From Pleurodeles waltl (Eukaryota > Chordata > Amphibia > Caudata > Salamandridae), in NCBI RefSeq assembly GCF_031143425.1, contig NC_090444.1, forward strand, positions 1,346,212,323 through 1,346,276,322: a stretch of 64,000 bases of DNA. The letters are read 5' to 3'. Within the stretch, counting starts at the first letter, position 1. Every line of letters starts with the position of its first letter. Positions 51,714 to 63,353 of this stretch are shown in pieces. Under the pieces are notes generated by a model, which did no database searches, was not told where the DNA came from, and saw only the letters and a list, made by a program, of their open reading frames with translations. Position numbers and translations under genes: made by a program.

Positions 51714-54700
51714 AGGCCTGTCCAAGGATCTGGGCCTTTTGTTGCAGGGCTTCATGAGAATACACCTATATTGGTACCAATCCTTCAAAATGTTTTTGTG
51801 GACACCACCTGGCCACGTATACAGGCCTCTCCATAACCTGAACTTGTAACAGAGGTCCCGGCTTCTCTCCCAAACTGCCAATGGCAGGGCTATGAATCTT
51901 TATAAAGTTTAGTGATGTCACTCTTCGCCACCAGGTGTGCCAACCACAGCAAGGCCATGTTAAATCTATTACTGTGTGACTCAACGGTGATGTGTTATTT
52001 TGGAATCCAGGGGAAGTGTCCCTCTTCCCCTCCCCTCACAACACCCTCCCAAATCCAGAAGGGAGCTATCTTTCCACACCTCCTAAAGGTGCATATAAGG
52101 TCAACCTCTTGTAAAATTAATCGCATGCAGAGCTGCGAGGTTATCACCTTAATTCTCTTAGCCTGTCCTGTGTCAAATAAGCATGATGTAGGTATTTCAA
52201 CTGTATTGAACTAAACTGTGATACAACTCCAGCCTTCCAACGGGATACAAGCTCATCCCGCCAGTAACTGTTAAGTATGAGATCTTTTGCGGTTTGTCAG
52301 TTCCTCTAATAGGACTTTCTCTTCTACCTGAGAGTTCTGCCAGGCCAGTGATGTATGATTAAGAGCATAACTGACTGAGGTGACAGCTGTACTCCTCCTG
52401 CAGTGCAGTGAATGATTTGAAACAATGATTTCATCACTAGCCTGGGCATTAATTTGCATTAATTTGCCCATTCTAGAAATGCCTATAGTATCCCACTCCC
52501 TGGATCCCTGCAGGTTGCCCATCTGCTGGAGCCAGCACCGAGGCTTTAATGTGGGTCTCCCTTATCAGTCACTGTCCACACCCTATGGCCCAGAGTTAGC
52601 CTTGCTTAGTGTCTCTTTACTCTCTCAGTAAATCCAGATGCCATGGTGAGACTTCTGAGGGAGGTCACCCTAATCACCCCTCTCCCAAGAAGAAAAAAGT
52701 AAAGGGAGTGCAACCTTCAAATATCACTTGACGAAAATAAGAGGTGGGCAGGGCACAAGGGAGCCAGATGTTGTATGCTAGCAAAGCCACAATCAGGTGA
52801 CTCAAGATTAGGCCCAAATCTTACATCACAGCAGGCACACAGGAGGATGTAAATACTCCTGCATTGTGTGAAGAAGTCTACCTGCATTACACTAACCACG
52901 CTCACATTTTGTTTGGGGGGAGGGAATAAGGAAGACAGAATAAACTTACAGTATTGTAATAAGCTTGCACAAAGCATGAATGTCTTTATTTGGGGTTTGA
53001 AATTCCTGGGTGTGACACTATCGCCTCTGTATATCTTGGCTTTGTCTTTTCCGCTCAGATCTGGGTGAGATTGATCATATTGTTTCTGCCTGAATACATT
53101 ACTCACAGAGCAGACTATCTGCATTGAAACTATGTTTCATTTTCCATGACTTACTCTCCCTGAATCTTGTACTTACCTAACATTCTAGTTAGTATAATCT
53201 AGGAGCCCTCTTAATCTCGCTAATCTTTACTGTCCACTTTCATTTAATATACACCATAGCCAAATCAAACTAGTCCTCATTGGCACCTCTTTAACCTACA
53301 GACTCCCTCTATATATATCTCTACACACATCCAATGTGTACTTAGATAATATTACCTTTCACTAGAACCTCCCCTGCGATCCTCTAACATGATGACTGAG
53401 GACCTTCCTGGATGATTTAGCCTACCCGCTGTCGTGGCAACACTGTTGTTCCCATTACTACTAGTAAACCACTTCTCAGTAACTGAAATAGGTTACCAGT
53501 GGATTAGCTTGACAATTACTTGAGCTTCTTCACTCAGAATGCTCTTTGGCATTGTACTTCTCTTGGATGTAAAGAATGCATCAACATTTCTGTCTCTTCA
53601 GGAATTTTGACTCCTTGTTTTCTGATCCCCTTCCTCATGGCTGCTACTCCACATCGTGGATGAACTAACTACTCTTTAATCCTCCACTCCCTCCCCAGTT
53701 GCAAAGCACCCTGTCCTCTGAACAAATGTGCCTCTCTTCAAAACCCTCACATTCATGATACTCCAGTGATCTCAGGTTTGACCAACAGCCCCACTGCTAC
53801 TTTCATAAGCCACAGCAGAAATAAAGGGTCCTGCCATTTTCTCCAAGTTAGCTATGTTATGGTATCTTCATAACACCAAACTTATGTACATCAAATCTAC
53901 AGTCATTACCTATGACTACAACCACTCTATGGAGCTTTTCCAAATAGCTGGACAATGTTTCAACCCTTTGTATGCCCTATGGTTCTACGTTCTCTGAACA
54001 TAGTCTCCTAAAAAAGAAATTGGTTCCTTCCAAAATCAAAGGCATTAGTCAAAATATCCTAGCAAAACCCTGACATCTTCCACATACACATTGTTTTCCT
54101 TTCTTGGGCCAGTTCAACCATTACTGGTTTTTCCATCACTTAATAGAACATGTATTCATACTAATAGCCAACTAGAAAACCACCTCATATTTGGATGTCC
54201 TTATCCAAACTCTCTTGATATAGAGCATTGCCACCCAGATTAGGGACATCTGCAAGCTGGATGTTCATGCATCCCTTGCCAAAAGTAACTTTCCTGATAG
54301 CCTGAAGTCGGATTAAGTTATGCCACTACTCTGAAAGGCCACTCTGCAACCCACTAATGTTTCTATCTTCCACCCATCACCAACATACCTTTTTCTGGGC
54401 ACGTTCCTTGCAAAATGTGAAACACATCAACTTCAAACCAGCCTCTCTTCTCAGAATGGTCTTCGGCTCTAACAGTCAGGCTTTCATTTTCAGTGTAGTA
54501 TAGAGTCTGACATCATTCAGGTGGTATGTGACACCCTCCTTTTGCTGGCCAATGGAGGCACAATGCTTCCATCAGCCCTCGCTCTTTGAGAGAATCAAGC
54601 CTTCACTACCTGGCTGACGTCTGCTTAGCTGTCCAAGGTCATCATATCAAGACTAGATGGAGGAACAAATGTCCTCTTAGGTCTCCCTGTGTCATATCTC

Positions 54701-55439
54701 TCTCTCTTAAAGCTGTGCTTCACTAAGCACATTTGATTTCCTTAATTGACAAGTTTGTTTCTATCAGTTCTATTCTCATCAGAGTTCGCTGGCTGCCACA
54801 CCATTGTCATCAATAACTGACTAAATTCACTGTACTTTTTCTTGGACAAGTTGAACAATGGAAAGCAAATCTATTTGTTCTTTTGGATCCAGAGTGGACT
54901 GAAATGCCTGCATATGAACATCCCCACACTCCACAATGTCAAATCCTCTGCTGAAGCTTTTTCTTCTGTAGAAAAGTAACTGTAACTCCATTAGTCATAA
55001 ATTAAACTGTACTTTATTACCATAAACAAGGAATTGACTCAATGTGCATGCATGTATTTCTTTTAGCATTGTTTAAGGATTAATTGGTTATAAGCACGCG
55101 ACTCAAACCTTGAGCTTATTTATATTTGAAAAAATAGCAAAACATGTAAGAAGGCAAATATATTGGAAGACATCATAAACAACAAATATAAAAAGCTTTT
55201 ATATAACTATCAAAATAAATATATCACATTCATACAAACATGAAAACTTACTGTCCTGCAATGATAACTCACAGAAAAAGATGAATTGTGAAGTTCATTT
55301 TTATTTAAATGAAGTTAATTGGGTCCCAGAGGTGGGTGTTTTGCTTTACTGAATGTTCCCACAGCTAATAATTCATGTGGCCTCTTCCTAATCCTTGTTA
55401 TGGTATGGCATGCGCAAACCCCAAATTATCCTGTGCTCA
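51714..55439. other. unassigned sequence, 3.7 kb
   Basis: No gene or repeat boundary is supported. 53100-54970 is pyrimidine-rich on the plus strand with a texture that could be very old retroelement coding DNA, but no motif could be read in any frame. 54980-55330 is AT-rich. Confidence 0.35.
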
Positions 55440-55590
55440 ATCCCCTGGTAGCTTGGCACAGAGCAGTCAGGCTTAACTTAGGCAATGTGTAAAGTATTTG
55501 TGAAATACTTCAAACATTAAAACAGTGAAACACCATACAAAAAGATACCACACCAGGTTAGAAAAATAGAGCTTATTTTACTAAATTAAT
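55440..55590 (-). mobile_element. fragment of the 'TGTTAGAA' repeat family
   Basis: CCCTGGTAGCTTGGCACAGAG, CAGTCAGGCTTAACTTAG and GCAATGTGTAAAGTATTTG match 6360-6420 and 63460-63520 in the same orientation. The outer TGTTAGAA end is replaced by unrelated sequence, and at 55591 another repeat begins. Confidence 0.65.
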
Positions 55591-55591
55591 G

Positions 55592-58310
55592 TAGGAAAGC
55601 AGCCTCTTTGTAGCATGGTTACCCCCATTTTTGCCCTGTTTCTCAGTGTGTTTGACTGTGTCTACTGGGATCCTGCTAACAAGGACCCCAGTAGTGATGC
55701 ACTCTCCCTCTAAAGTTGGTTGTTGGATACTGTTAATACAGTAATCCACTCATAATTGGCATACTGGTGCCCCCTTATAAATCCCTAGTATATGGTTCGT
55801 AGGAGCCCAGAGCACTGGAGTTCCGGGGAATCCCTATGGGCTGCAGCATTTCTTTTGCCACCCATAGGGAGCCCATGCACAGGCTTCTGCAGGACTACCA
55901 TTGCAGCCTGTGTGAAATGGTGCATGCACCCTTTCACTGCCATTTACACTGCACCATGTCATTTATAAGTCACCACTATTGCAAGCATCCAGTCCTGAAG
56001 GCAAGTTGTAAAGGACCTGTGTGTGAGGGCACCCCTGCACTAGCCGAGGTACCCCCATGACCTCCAGGACCATTTTCCCGAACTTCGTGAGTACGGGGAC
56101 GCCATTTTACACGTGCACTGGACATAAGTCACCACCGATGTCCAGCTTCACAATCGTAACTCCAAATATGGCTGTGTCTGGTATCAAACATGTTGGGATC
56201 ATATCCCAAGGCTTTTGCAAGCATTGGTTGCATGATTCCATGCACTCTGGGGGCTCCTTAGAGGACCCACTGTATTGCCATTCCAGCCTTCTGAGGTTTT
56301 CCAGGCAGCCCCAGCTGCTGCCACCTCACAGACAGGTTTCTGCCCCCCTGTTGCTCAAGCAGCTCAAGCCCTGGAAGGCAGACTAAAGCATTTCCTTTGG
56401 GAGATGGGTGCTACACCCTCTCCTTTTGGAAATAGGTGATACAGGCATGGAAGGGGTAGCCTCCCAGAGCCTCTGGAAATGCTGTGAAGGGCACAGATGT
56501 GCCCTACTTGCATAATCCAGTCTAGACTGGTTCAGTGACCCTCAGTCCCTGCTCTGGCATGGACTGGACAAAGTAAAAGGGGGTGACCAGTCCCCTGTCC
56601 ATCACCACCCCAGGGGTGGTGCTCAGAGCTCCTCCAGAGGGTCCATGGGTTTTGCCATCTTGGATTCCAAGTTGGCAGGGAACTCTGGAAGCATCTGAGC
56701 AGCCAGGGCCAGCAGGTGATGTCAGAGCCCTCTCCGGACAGGTGCTTACCTGTGTAGCTGACCAATCCCCCTTTCAGGGCTATTTAGGGTCTCTCTCTTG
56801 GAAGGTTCCTCAGATTCGAATTGCAAGACTCCAGCAGGAATCCTCTGCATCCTTTACTTCATCTTCTTACTGAAGAAACTGCATTGGACCCTCCAGGAAC
56901 TCTACAAACTGCAACAAAGAAGCAAACACGACTTCTGCAACATTGTAACTTCAGCTCCTGCTAGCAACTGCAACTGTTTCCAGGTCGAGCATCCTCCGAG
57001 GACTGCCTGTCTTCAGCCTGCACCAGAAGAATGAAGGAATCTCCCTTGAAGTGAAGGAGTCACTTCCCTGCTTCAGCAGGTACCCCTATGCAACAATAAC
57101 TTGGGTGAAGTGTGTGGATCCAGCATCAAGGGTGGTGGACTGAAGTGGTCCTGAAGTCCTACTGTCCAACTTTGGTGGAGGTAAGAGCTTGCCTCACCAC
57201 GCAAGACAGTACCCCGTGCACCACATGTTTTGCAGTTGCCAATGCTTGTTTGCATTCTCCACAAACTTCTTTGTGCACCGTGCAGCTCTGGCCCCCAGCA
57301 CTCCTTCCTGTGACGCACAGCCTCCTGCGTGGTTCTCCGTCGGCGCAGCATCTCTTTGGGTAGTGCTGCGTGTGCCTCCATTTGCACCTTGTTTGTCACC
57401 GGTGCAGTGGGACTCCTGTGCATGCTGCCTGGTCTTCTGAGGGCTCTCTGAGTTGCCGAGAGCCCCTTGTAACTCACCCTCCTGGATAGAGTCCACCAGG
57501 TCCCTTCTGGTCCCGGGCAGCGCCATTTTCCGCTAACCACGAGCTTTGCGTATACCAAGGCTTGTGGCGGAATCCAGCAACGGAAACCAGACTGCAGTCA
57601 TCTATCCGGCGTGGGACATCATCTGCACCAACCAGGAACCCGCATCCGTCTTCCTGGGTGTAGTACCGACTGTTGTTCTTCACCATTGGTTCTTCTTTTG
57701 CACCTTCTTCTGGGTTAGCAGGTGCTCCTGTTCTCCCTGGACTCTTCAGTGCTTCTAGGACTTGGTCCCCTTCTTTCACAGGTCTTCAGGTCCAGGAATC
57801 CATTGTTGGTGTCTTGCAGTCTCTTCTGGTTCTTGCATAATCTTCTTTCTCGTGTTCTTGTGTGTTCTAGGAAAGTTACTGTGATTTACTACTGCTTTCC
57901 TGGGCTCTGGGGTGGGTTCTATTACTTACCTTTGGTGCTTTCTAATACTCCGAAAGCCCTTCTACACATTACACTTGCCTAGGTGGGAAACAGACTTTCA
58001 CATTCCACTTTCTTAGTATATGGTTTGTGTTCCCCCAGGCCCATTTCTAACTATTGTGATTTTCACTATTTGTACTGTTTCTGTTTTCTAACTGCTTTTA
58101 CAGCTATCTATGCATACTAGTGTACATGATTTGTGTATTACTTACCTCCTAAGGGAGTATAGTCTCTATGATATTTTGGGCACCTTTGTCATCAAAATAA
58201 AGTACCTTTATTTTTGTAACACTGAGTATTTTCTTTCATGTTTGTGAGTACTGTGTTACTACAGTGGTATTGCATGAGCTTTACATGTCTCCTAGTTAGC
58301 ATTACAAAAG
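55592..58310 (+). mobile_element. long interspersed repeat of unknown class, about 2.7 kb
   Basis: It begins TGTAGGAAAGCAGCCTCTTT, interrupting the previous repeat. The body changes from moderately GC-rich (56100-57500) to AT-rich with an AATAAA-containing end (58193-58240, CAAAATAAAGTACC). 57180-57560 has CpG-containing words. Broken low-complexity frames on both strands have no domain. The TG start, sharp junction and AATAAA end would fit an LTR or a retrotransposed non-coding unit. It is named a repeat because it cuts another repeat cleanly; confirmation needs a second copy. Confidence 0.45.
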
Positions 58311-58889
58311 AGGCCCAGCTAAAAGAACTACCACAGGATGAATAGGAAAAAGGATTTTCCTGTTAGAAAAACCCTCACCCCCCAGGGTTACCCCTTGGAG
58401 GCATGCTTCATCATTGGGTTTCTTCCCATTCTGCTACAGAGCAGCCGAGCTACGACCTACGGAATACGTGAGAACACTGATGTAGTCTTGTCAATGTGAA
58501 TCACAGGAGGGATAGGAGTGGTGGGGTCTTGGGTGAGTTAAAAATACCTGTCTCCTAGTAATTCCAATGATTTAATAGATCTCTTGGAGGCGGTATGATT
58601 AAAAACGGGCTGCGGAAGTTGGGTATGTAAAGTATCTGACTTCCTAGTCTACATGATTCGGAGCCTTACCCCTAGGCTCCTCTTCAGGACCAAGGTGGAC
58701 TCCCTGGTGCCACTCCTTCTTTGACTACATCTAGTGAAAGCATAAATAATACATGCTCTGTGGCATGGTGCAATTCACCTTACTAACGTGGTGTCAAAAG
58801 ATAATGCCTATCATTTATGGTGTCAGTCATTGATAACTGTGGAAATACAAGAGAGGCATAGTTCTCATAGCCCCCATTTGTAATGGGCC
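58311..58889. other. unassigned sequence
   Basis: About 580 bases. Nothing recognisable beyond a short CCTGTTAGAAAAACCCTCACC that could be a remnant of the TGTTAGAA family. Confidence 0.35.
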
Positions 58890-58924
58890 GCTACATATGT
58901 TGTTTGTGGGTGTGGTGCCGCCTA

Positions 58925-60520
58925 TTTTTATGAGGCCAGTCTGCCCCAAAGGGGGGCAGAAACCACTAGACACCAGGGATTTTTTTTTACACCAAATTCA
59001 CAGAAGGGGAGCGACCCCTTTGGCAAGGGTCGCTCCCGGGGGGGGGGGGCAAATATATTTTTGGGCTTTTCTGCCCCCCCTGGCCTATTGTTATTAAACC
59101 TCTTGGCGCCAGGGCTATTTTTTTTTGTGTTTTTTATTTTGTTTCTGTTTTTAGAGATGGGGAGCGACCCCTTAGGCAAGGGTCGCTCCCCTGGGGGGCA
59201 AATTGTACTTAGACCATTTCTATCCCCCTTGGGGACAGATTGGCCCATTTTTGTTAGGTCAATCTGCCCCCAAGGGGGGCAGAAACCAATAGGCACTGGG
59301 GATCTTTTTTTTGCGCCAATGTCACGCAAGGGGAGCCACCCCTTAGGCAGGGGTCGCTCCCCAGGGGCGTGGGGGGCAAATTTATTTTAGGCCATTTCTG
59401 ACCCTCCCTGGGGGCAGATCGGGCCATTGTTACTGGGCCCGGGGCAGAAGCCTCTAGGTGCCAGGGATTAAAAAAAAAATGATTTTATTGTTTTGTTTTT
59501 TAGAGGTGGGGAGCGACCCCATAGCCAAGTGTCGCTCCCCGGAGGTGGGTGGGGGGGGAGTGGGGTCAAATTTATTTTAGGCCCTTTCTGCCCCCCTGAG
59601 GGCAGATTGGCCTATTGTTATTAGGCCGATCTGCCCCCAGGGGGGACAGAAGCCTCTAGGCACCAGAAGTAATTTATTTTTTATTTTTTTAGAGGTGTGG
59701 AGCGACCCCTTAGCCAAGTGTCTCTCCCCTGGGGGGCACATTGTATTTAGACTATTCCTGCCCCCCATGGGGGCAGATCGGCTGATTTTTGTTGGGTCAA
59801 TCTGCCCCCAAGAGGGGCAGAAACCACTAGGCACTGGGGATCTTTTTATTTTGCGCCAATGTAACGCAAGGGCAGCAACCCCTTAGGCATGGGTCGCTCT
59901 CCGAGGGGGGTGGGGGGGGGCGGGGGGCAAATTCATTTTAGGCCATTTCTGCACCCCCTGGGGACAGTTCGGCCTATTGTTACTAGGCCGATCTGCCCCC
60001 GGGGGGGGGTAGAAGCCTCTAGGCACCAGGGACACTTTTTTTTTGTTTTGTTTTTTATACATGGGGAGCGACCCCTTAGCCAAGGGTCGCTCCCCGGCAG
60101 GGCAAATTTATTTTAGGCCAATTCTGCCCCCCCGGGGGCAGATCGGCCGATTTTTGTTAGGCCAATCTGCCCCCATGAGGGCAGAAACCACTTAGGCACC
60201 AGGGATTGGTGTGTGTGTATGCATGTGTTTTCTTTAGGGGGGCAGCCCCTTGGGTAAGGGTCGCTCCCCCTGGGGGCAAATTACTGTTGGCCATATCTGC
60301 CCCCCAATGGGGGCAGATGGGCCTATGTTTGGAAGGTCCATCTGCCCCCAAGGGGGGGCAGAAAGCCCACCAGAGGCCAGGGAAGTTTTTTTTTTTAAAT
60401 AAGAGGGTGGGGGTATGGCCATACCCCCACCCCAAATAAATGGGGCCAAAGTTGTTCTGCCCACCAGTGGGCAGATGGGGCAATTACCCCTGATCCACAC
60501 CCCGGGGGGCAGAAAGTTTA
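58925..60520. repeat. tandem array of paired palindromes, about 175-bp units
   Basis: GGGGAGCGACCCCTT-type cores occur at about 59006, 59159, 59330, 59508, 59697, 59870, 60063 and 60237 (steps 153-193). Each unit has two inverted repeats. One is GGGAGCGACCC...GGGTCGCTCCC around a short CTTAGGCAA loop. The other is GGGGGCAGATCGGCC...GGCCGATCTGCCCCC around TATTGTTATTA. T-rich runs separate the units. Alternate units look more alike (GCGCCAATGTCACGCAAG versus TTTTTAGAGGTGG leaders), suggesting a dimeric repeat of about 350-360 bp. The minus-strand Pro/Gly-rich frames are by-products. Confidence 0.88.
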
Positions 60521-60539
60521 CTAGATGCCAGGGAATTAA

Positions 60540-60557
60540 AATATATATATATATATT
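60540..60557. repeat. AT dinucleotide microsatellite
   Basis: A short (AT)n run at the end of the palindromic array. Confidence 0.9.
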
Positions 60558-62612
60558 GGGGTGGTGGCTACCAACCAGTATGGGCCCAGTTACGCCCCCA
60601 CCTCGACTGAAGGGGGTAACAGTCTTTCAGCTCTCCCCTCGCACTCTAAAACATCTTATCCCACAGCAAGCAAGGAGACATTTGATTATTTTGGGTTTTA
60701 GATTTACATTTGGGCCATGAGAGCTTGGCTTACTCTCAAAATCGTCCCACTTGGAATGGTGAGGGCTGCACTTTATGGACTTTGGGACGCTGCCATGTAG
60801 AAAAATCCACAAGACCTAGACACATCTGAAAACTAAACATCTGGATGATTCCAGGGTGGTGTGTTTCACATGCACCCCACACCATTTTTGTACCTACAAT
60901 CCCCTGCTAACCTCCAACTTTTCTGAAATTCACACATTTTTCCCACATTTTTGTGATGGAACCTTCCGGAATCTGCAGGAATCCACAACATTCCTACCAC
61001 CCAGCATTGTCTCATCTATACCGCTAAAAATTCTGCTGCACTTGTCAACCTAAAAATGTCTTTTTGCAAACTGCCCTTTTGGACCCTCTTTGGTTCCCCC
61101 TCAATATCAACATGTTTTTGGCTCTTCCCTTTCACAAGCACTTGGCCCACCTACACAAATGAGGTATCGGGAGACTTGGGGGAACGCTGGGTGGAAGGAA
61201 ATTTCTGGCTCCTCTCTGATTACAGAACTTTCTGTCACCAAAATGAGAGGTAAAAGTGTTTTTTGGCCACATTTTGAGGTTTGCAAAGGATTCTGGGTAA
61301 CAGAATCTGGTCAGAGCCCCACAAGTCACCCCATCTTGGATTCCCCTAGGTGTCTAGTTTTCAAAACTGTGCAAGTTTGCTAGGTTTCCCTAGGTGCCGG
61401 CTGAGCTAGAGGCCAAAATCCATTGCTAGGTGCTTTGCAAAAAACAGCTCTGTTTTCTTTGTGAAAATGTGATGTGTCCATGTTGTGTTTTGGGGCAGTT
61501 CCTGTTGCGGGCGCTAGGCCTACCCACGCAAGTGAGGTACCATTTGTATCAGCAGAGATGCAAAACAAGTGTTATTGCCCCTTGTCTTTCTCTACGTTTT
61601 TTCCTGTAAAACAGTGTGTAAAAAAGACGTCTATTTGAGAAATGCCCTGTAATTCACGTGCTAGTATGGGCACCCCGGAATTCAGAGATGTGCAAATAAC
61701 CACTGCTTCTCAACACCTTATCTTGTGGCCATTTTGGAAATACTAAGGTTTTCTTGATACCTATTTCTCATTTTTTATATTTCAACAAATGAATTGCTGT
61801 GTACCCGGTATAGAATGAAAACCCATTGCAAGGTGCAGCTCATTTATTGGCTCTGTGTACCTAGGGTTCTTGATGAACCTACAAGCCCTAAATATCCCCG
61901 CAACCAGAAGAGTCCAGCTGAGGTAACAGTATATTGCTTTAAAAAATATGACATCCAGGAAAAAGTTACAGAGTAAAACGTGGAGAAAAATGGCTGGTTT
62001 TTTTACCTCAATTTCAATATTCTTTTATTTCAGCTGTTATTTTCTGTAGGAAATACTTGTAGGATCTACACGAATGACCCCTTGCTGAATTCAGAATTTT
62101 GTATACTTTTCAGAAATGTTTAGCTTACTGGGATTCAGCATTGGTTTCTCATCCATTTCTGTCACTAACTGGAAGGAGGCTGAAAGCACAGAAAATAGTA
62201 AAAATGGGGTATGTCCCAGTAAAATGTCAAAATTGTGTTGAAAAATTTGGTTTTTAATTCAAGTCTGCCTGTTCCTGAAAGCTGGGAAGATGGTGATTTT
62301 ACCACTGCAAACCCTTTTATTGATGCCATTTTCAGGGGAAAAATCACGAGCCTTCTTCTGCAGCCCTTTTGTCCAATTTTTTGAAGAAAAAAAACATGTT
62401 TTGCTGTATTTTGGCTACTTTCTTGGTCTCCTTTGGGGAACCCACAAAGTCTGGGTACCTCTAGAATCCCTGGGATGTTGGAAAACAAGGACGCAAATTT
62501 GTCATGGGTAGCTTATGTGAACAAAAAGTTATGAGGGCCTAAACGCAAACTGCCCCACATACCCAAAAAAAGGCTTGGCACAGGAGGGGAAAAGGCCTGG
62601 CAGCAAAGGGGG
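60558..62612 (+). mobile_element. long non-coding repeat, possibly with a piggyBac-like right end
   Basis: About 2 kb that is evenly AT/GC balanced with no open frame. It ends AAGGCCTGGCAGCAAAGGGG followed by GTAAG. The reverse complement, CCCCTTTGCTGCCAGGCC, resembles piggyBac-type termini (CCCTTTGC...), which sit next to TTAA. Here TTAA would have decayed to GTAA. No transposase and no left terminus were found; the palindromic array at 58925 may be part of the same unit. Class assignment is tentative. Confidence 0.35.
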
Positions 62613-62699
62613 TAAGCAGTCAACTGGCAAAAGGCACATAAGCACATTTGATTTAATAATGGTTGTGAGTCTGAGGCCTTCACCTGTTTACAGTCAAGT

Positions 62700-62880
62700 T
62701 AAGTTCCTTGTCCTCCAGCCTGTCTCCAGTGGAGTTCCAGTACAAATCAGCCTGCCTCCAATCGATTTCTAGTGTTCCTCGTTCTCCGACCAGCTTCCAG
62801 TCGAATTCCACCATTTCTCATCCTCCGGCAGCCTCCAGTCGAGTTCTGGCAATCCTCACCCTCTGGTTGGCTTCCTGCGG
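62700..62880. repeat. 39-bp degenerate tandem repeat
   Basis: (C/T)TCCAGT(C/G)GA(A/G)TTC-type cores occur at 62724, 62756, 62795 and 62833, mostly at 38-39 bp steps. On the minus strand each unit encodes about 13 residues of the form RLEAGRRTRN. Confidence 0.7.
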
Positions 62881-62926
62881 ATTCCCGGCTCTCCTCTTCC
62901 ATCTTCTGTTGATGATCCTGTATTTC
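62745..62926 (-). pseudogene. exon-like open frame behind a splice-acceptor-like sequence
   Basis: On the minus strand a T-rich tract ending TTCGCTTTTACAG|G precedes 62926. The following frame is open for about 60 codons (EIQDHQQKMEEESRES, then Gly/Arg-rich repeats) to a stop at about 62747. No family is recognised. An acidic, helical start joined to a repeat-encoded basic end is compatible with a transposon exon or a chance frame. No donor site was seen. Confidence 0.25.
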
Positions 62927-63353
62927 CTGTAAAAGCGAAAAAATAAGAAAGGTGACAAAACCCAGTTTGGGTTCTTCTGAAATTTTCAAGCAAGTAATTT
63001 AATTTCAAGGTAAAGAAAGATTAATCGTTTAAATTAAACAAAACAGAGCTCCGTCTTTTAAATAATTTATGACAATAAGAACTGGCGTGATTTATCGTTT
63101 GAGTGGGAGTTCAAGATACCGCTAAACAGACATTAAGGAAAGATGTATTTCCTACAACAGGCACCCCCTGAGAATTAGGAGATTGGAAATAGAGCAAGTT
63201 TATTAAAAACTATTATTAGCAAGAGATTACACCAGAACACAAAGAAGTCTTTTAGTCAAGTTGATTGTTTTTGAGTTTGGACATTGCTTCAGAGACTCTG
63301 AAAGTATTGTAAAAAGAGGAAGAGAGTTGTTTATAGAAACATATGCACGTGTG
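62927..63353. other. unassigned AT-rich sequence
   Basis: About 430 bases with no gene or repeat recognised. Confidence 0.4.

Noticed and set aside
53100..54970. LINE or host exons in the pyrimidine-rich stretch
   Set aside because: All six frames were scanned for RT, endonuclease or other motifs by eye; only isolated words were found, below a supportable level.
58925..60520. CRISPR-like array
   Set aside because: The repeats are about 175 bp, palindromic, variable in length and contiguous, with no unique spacers and no cas genes, in a vertebrate-type genome.
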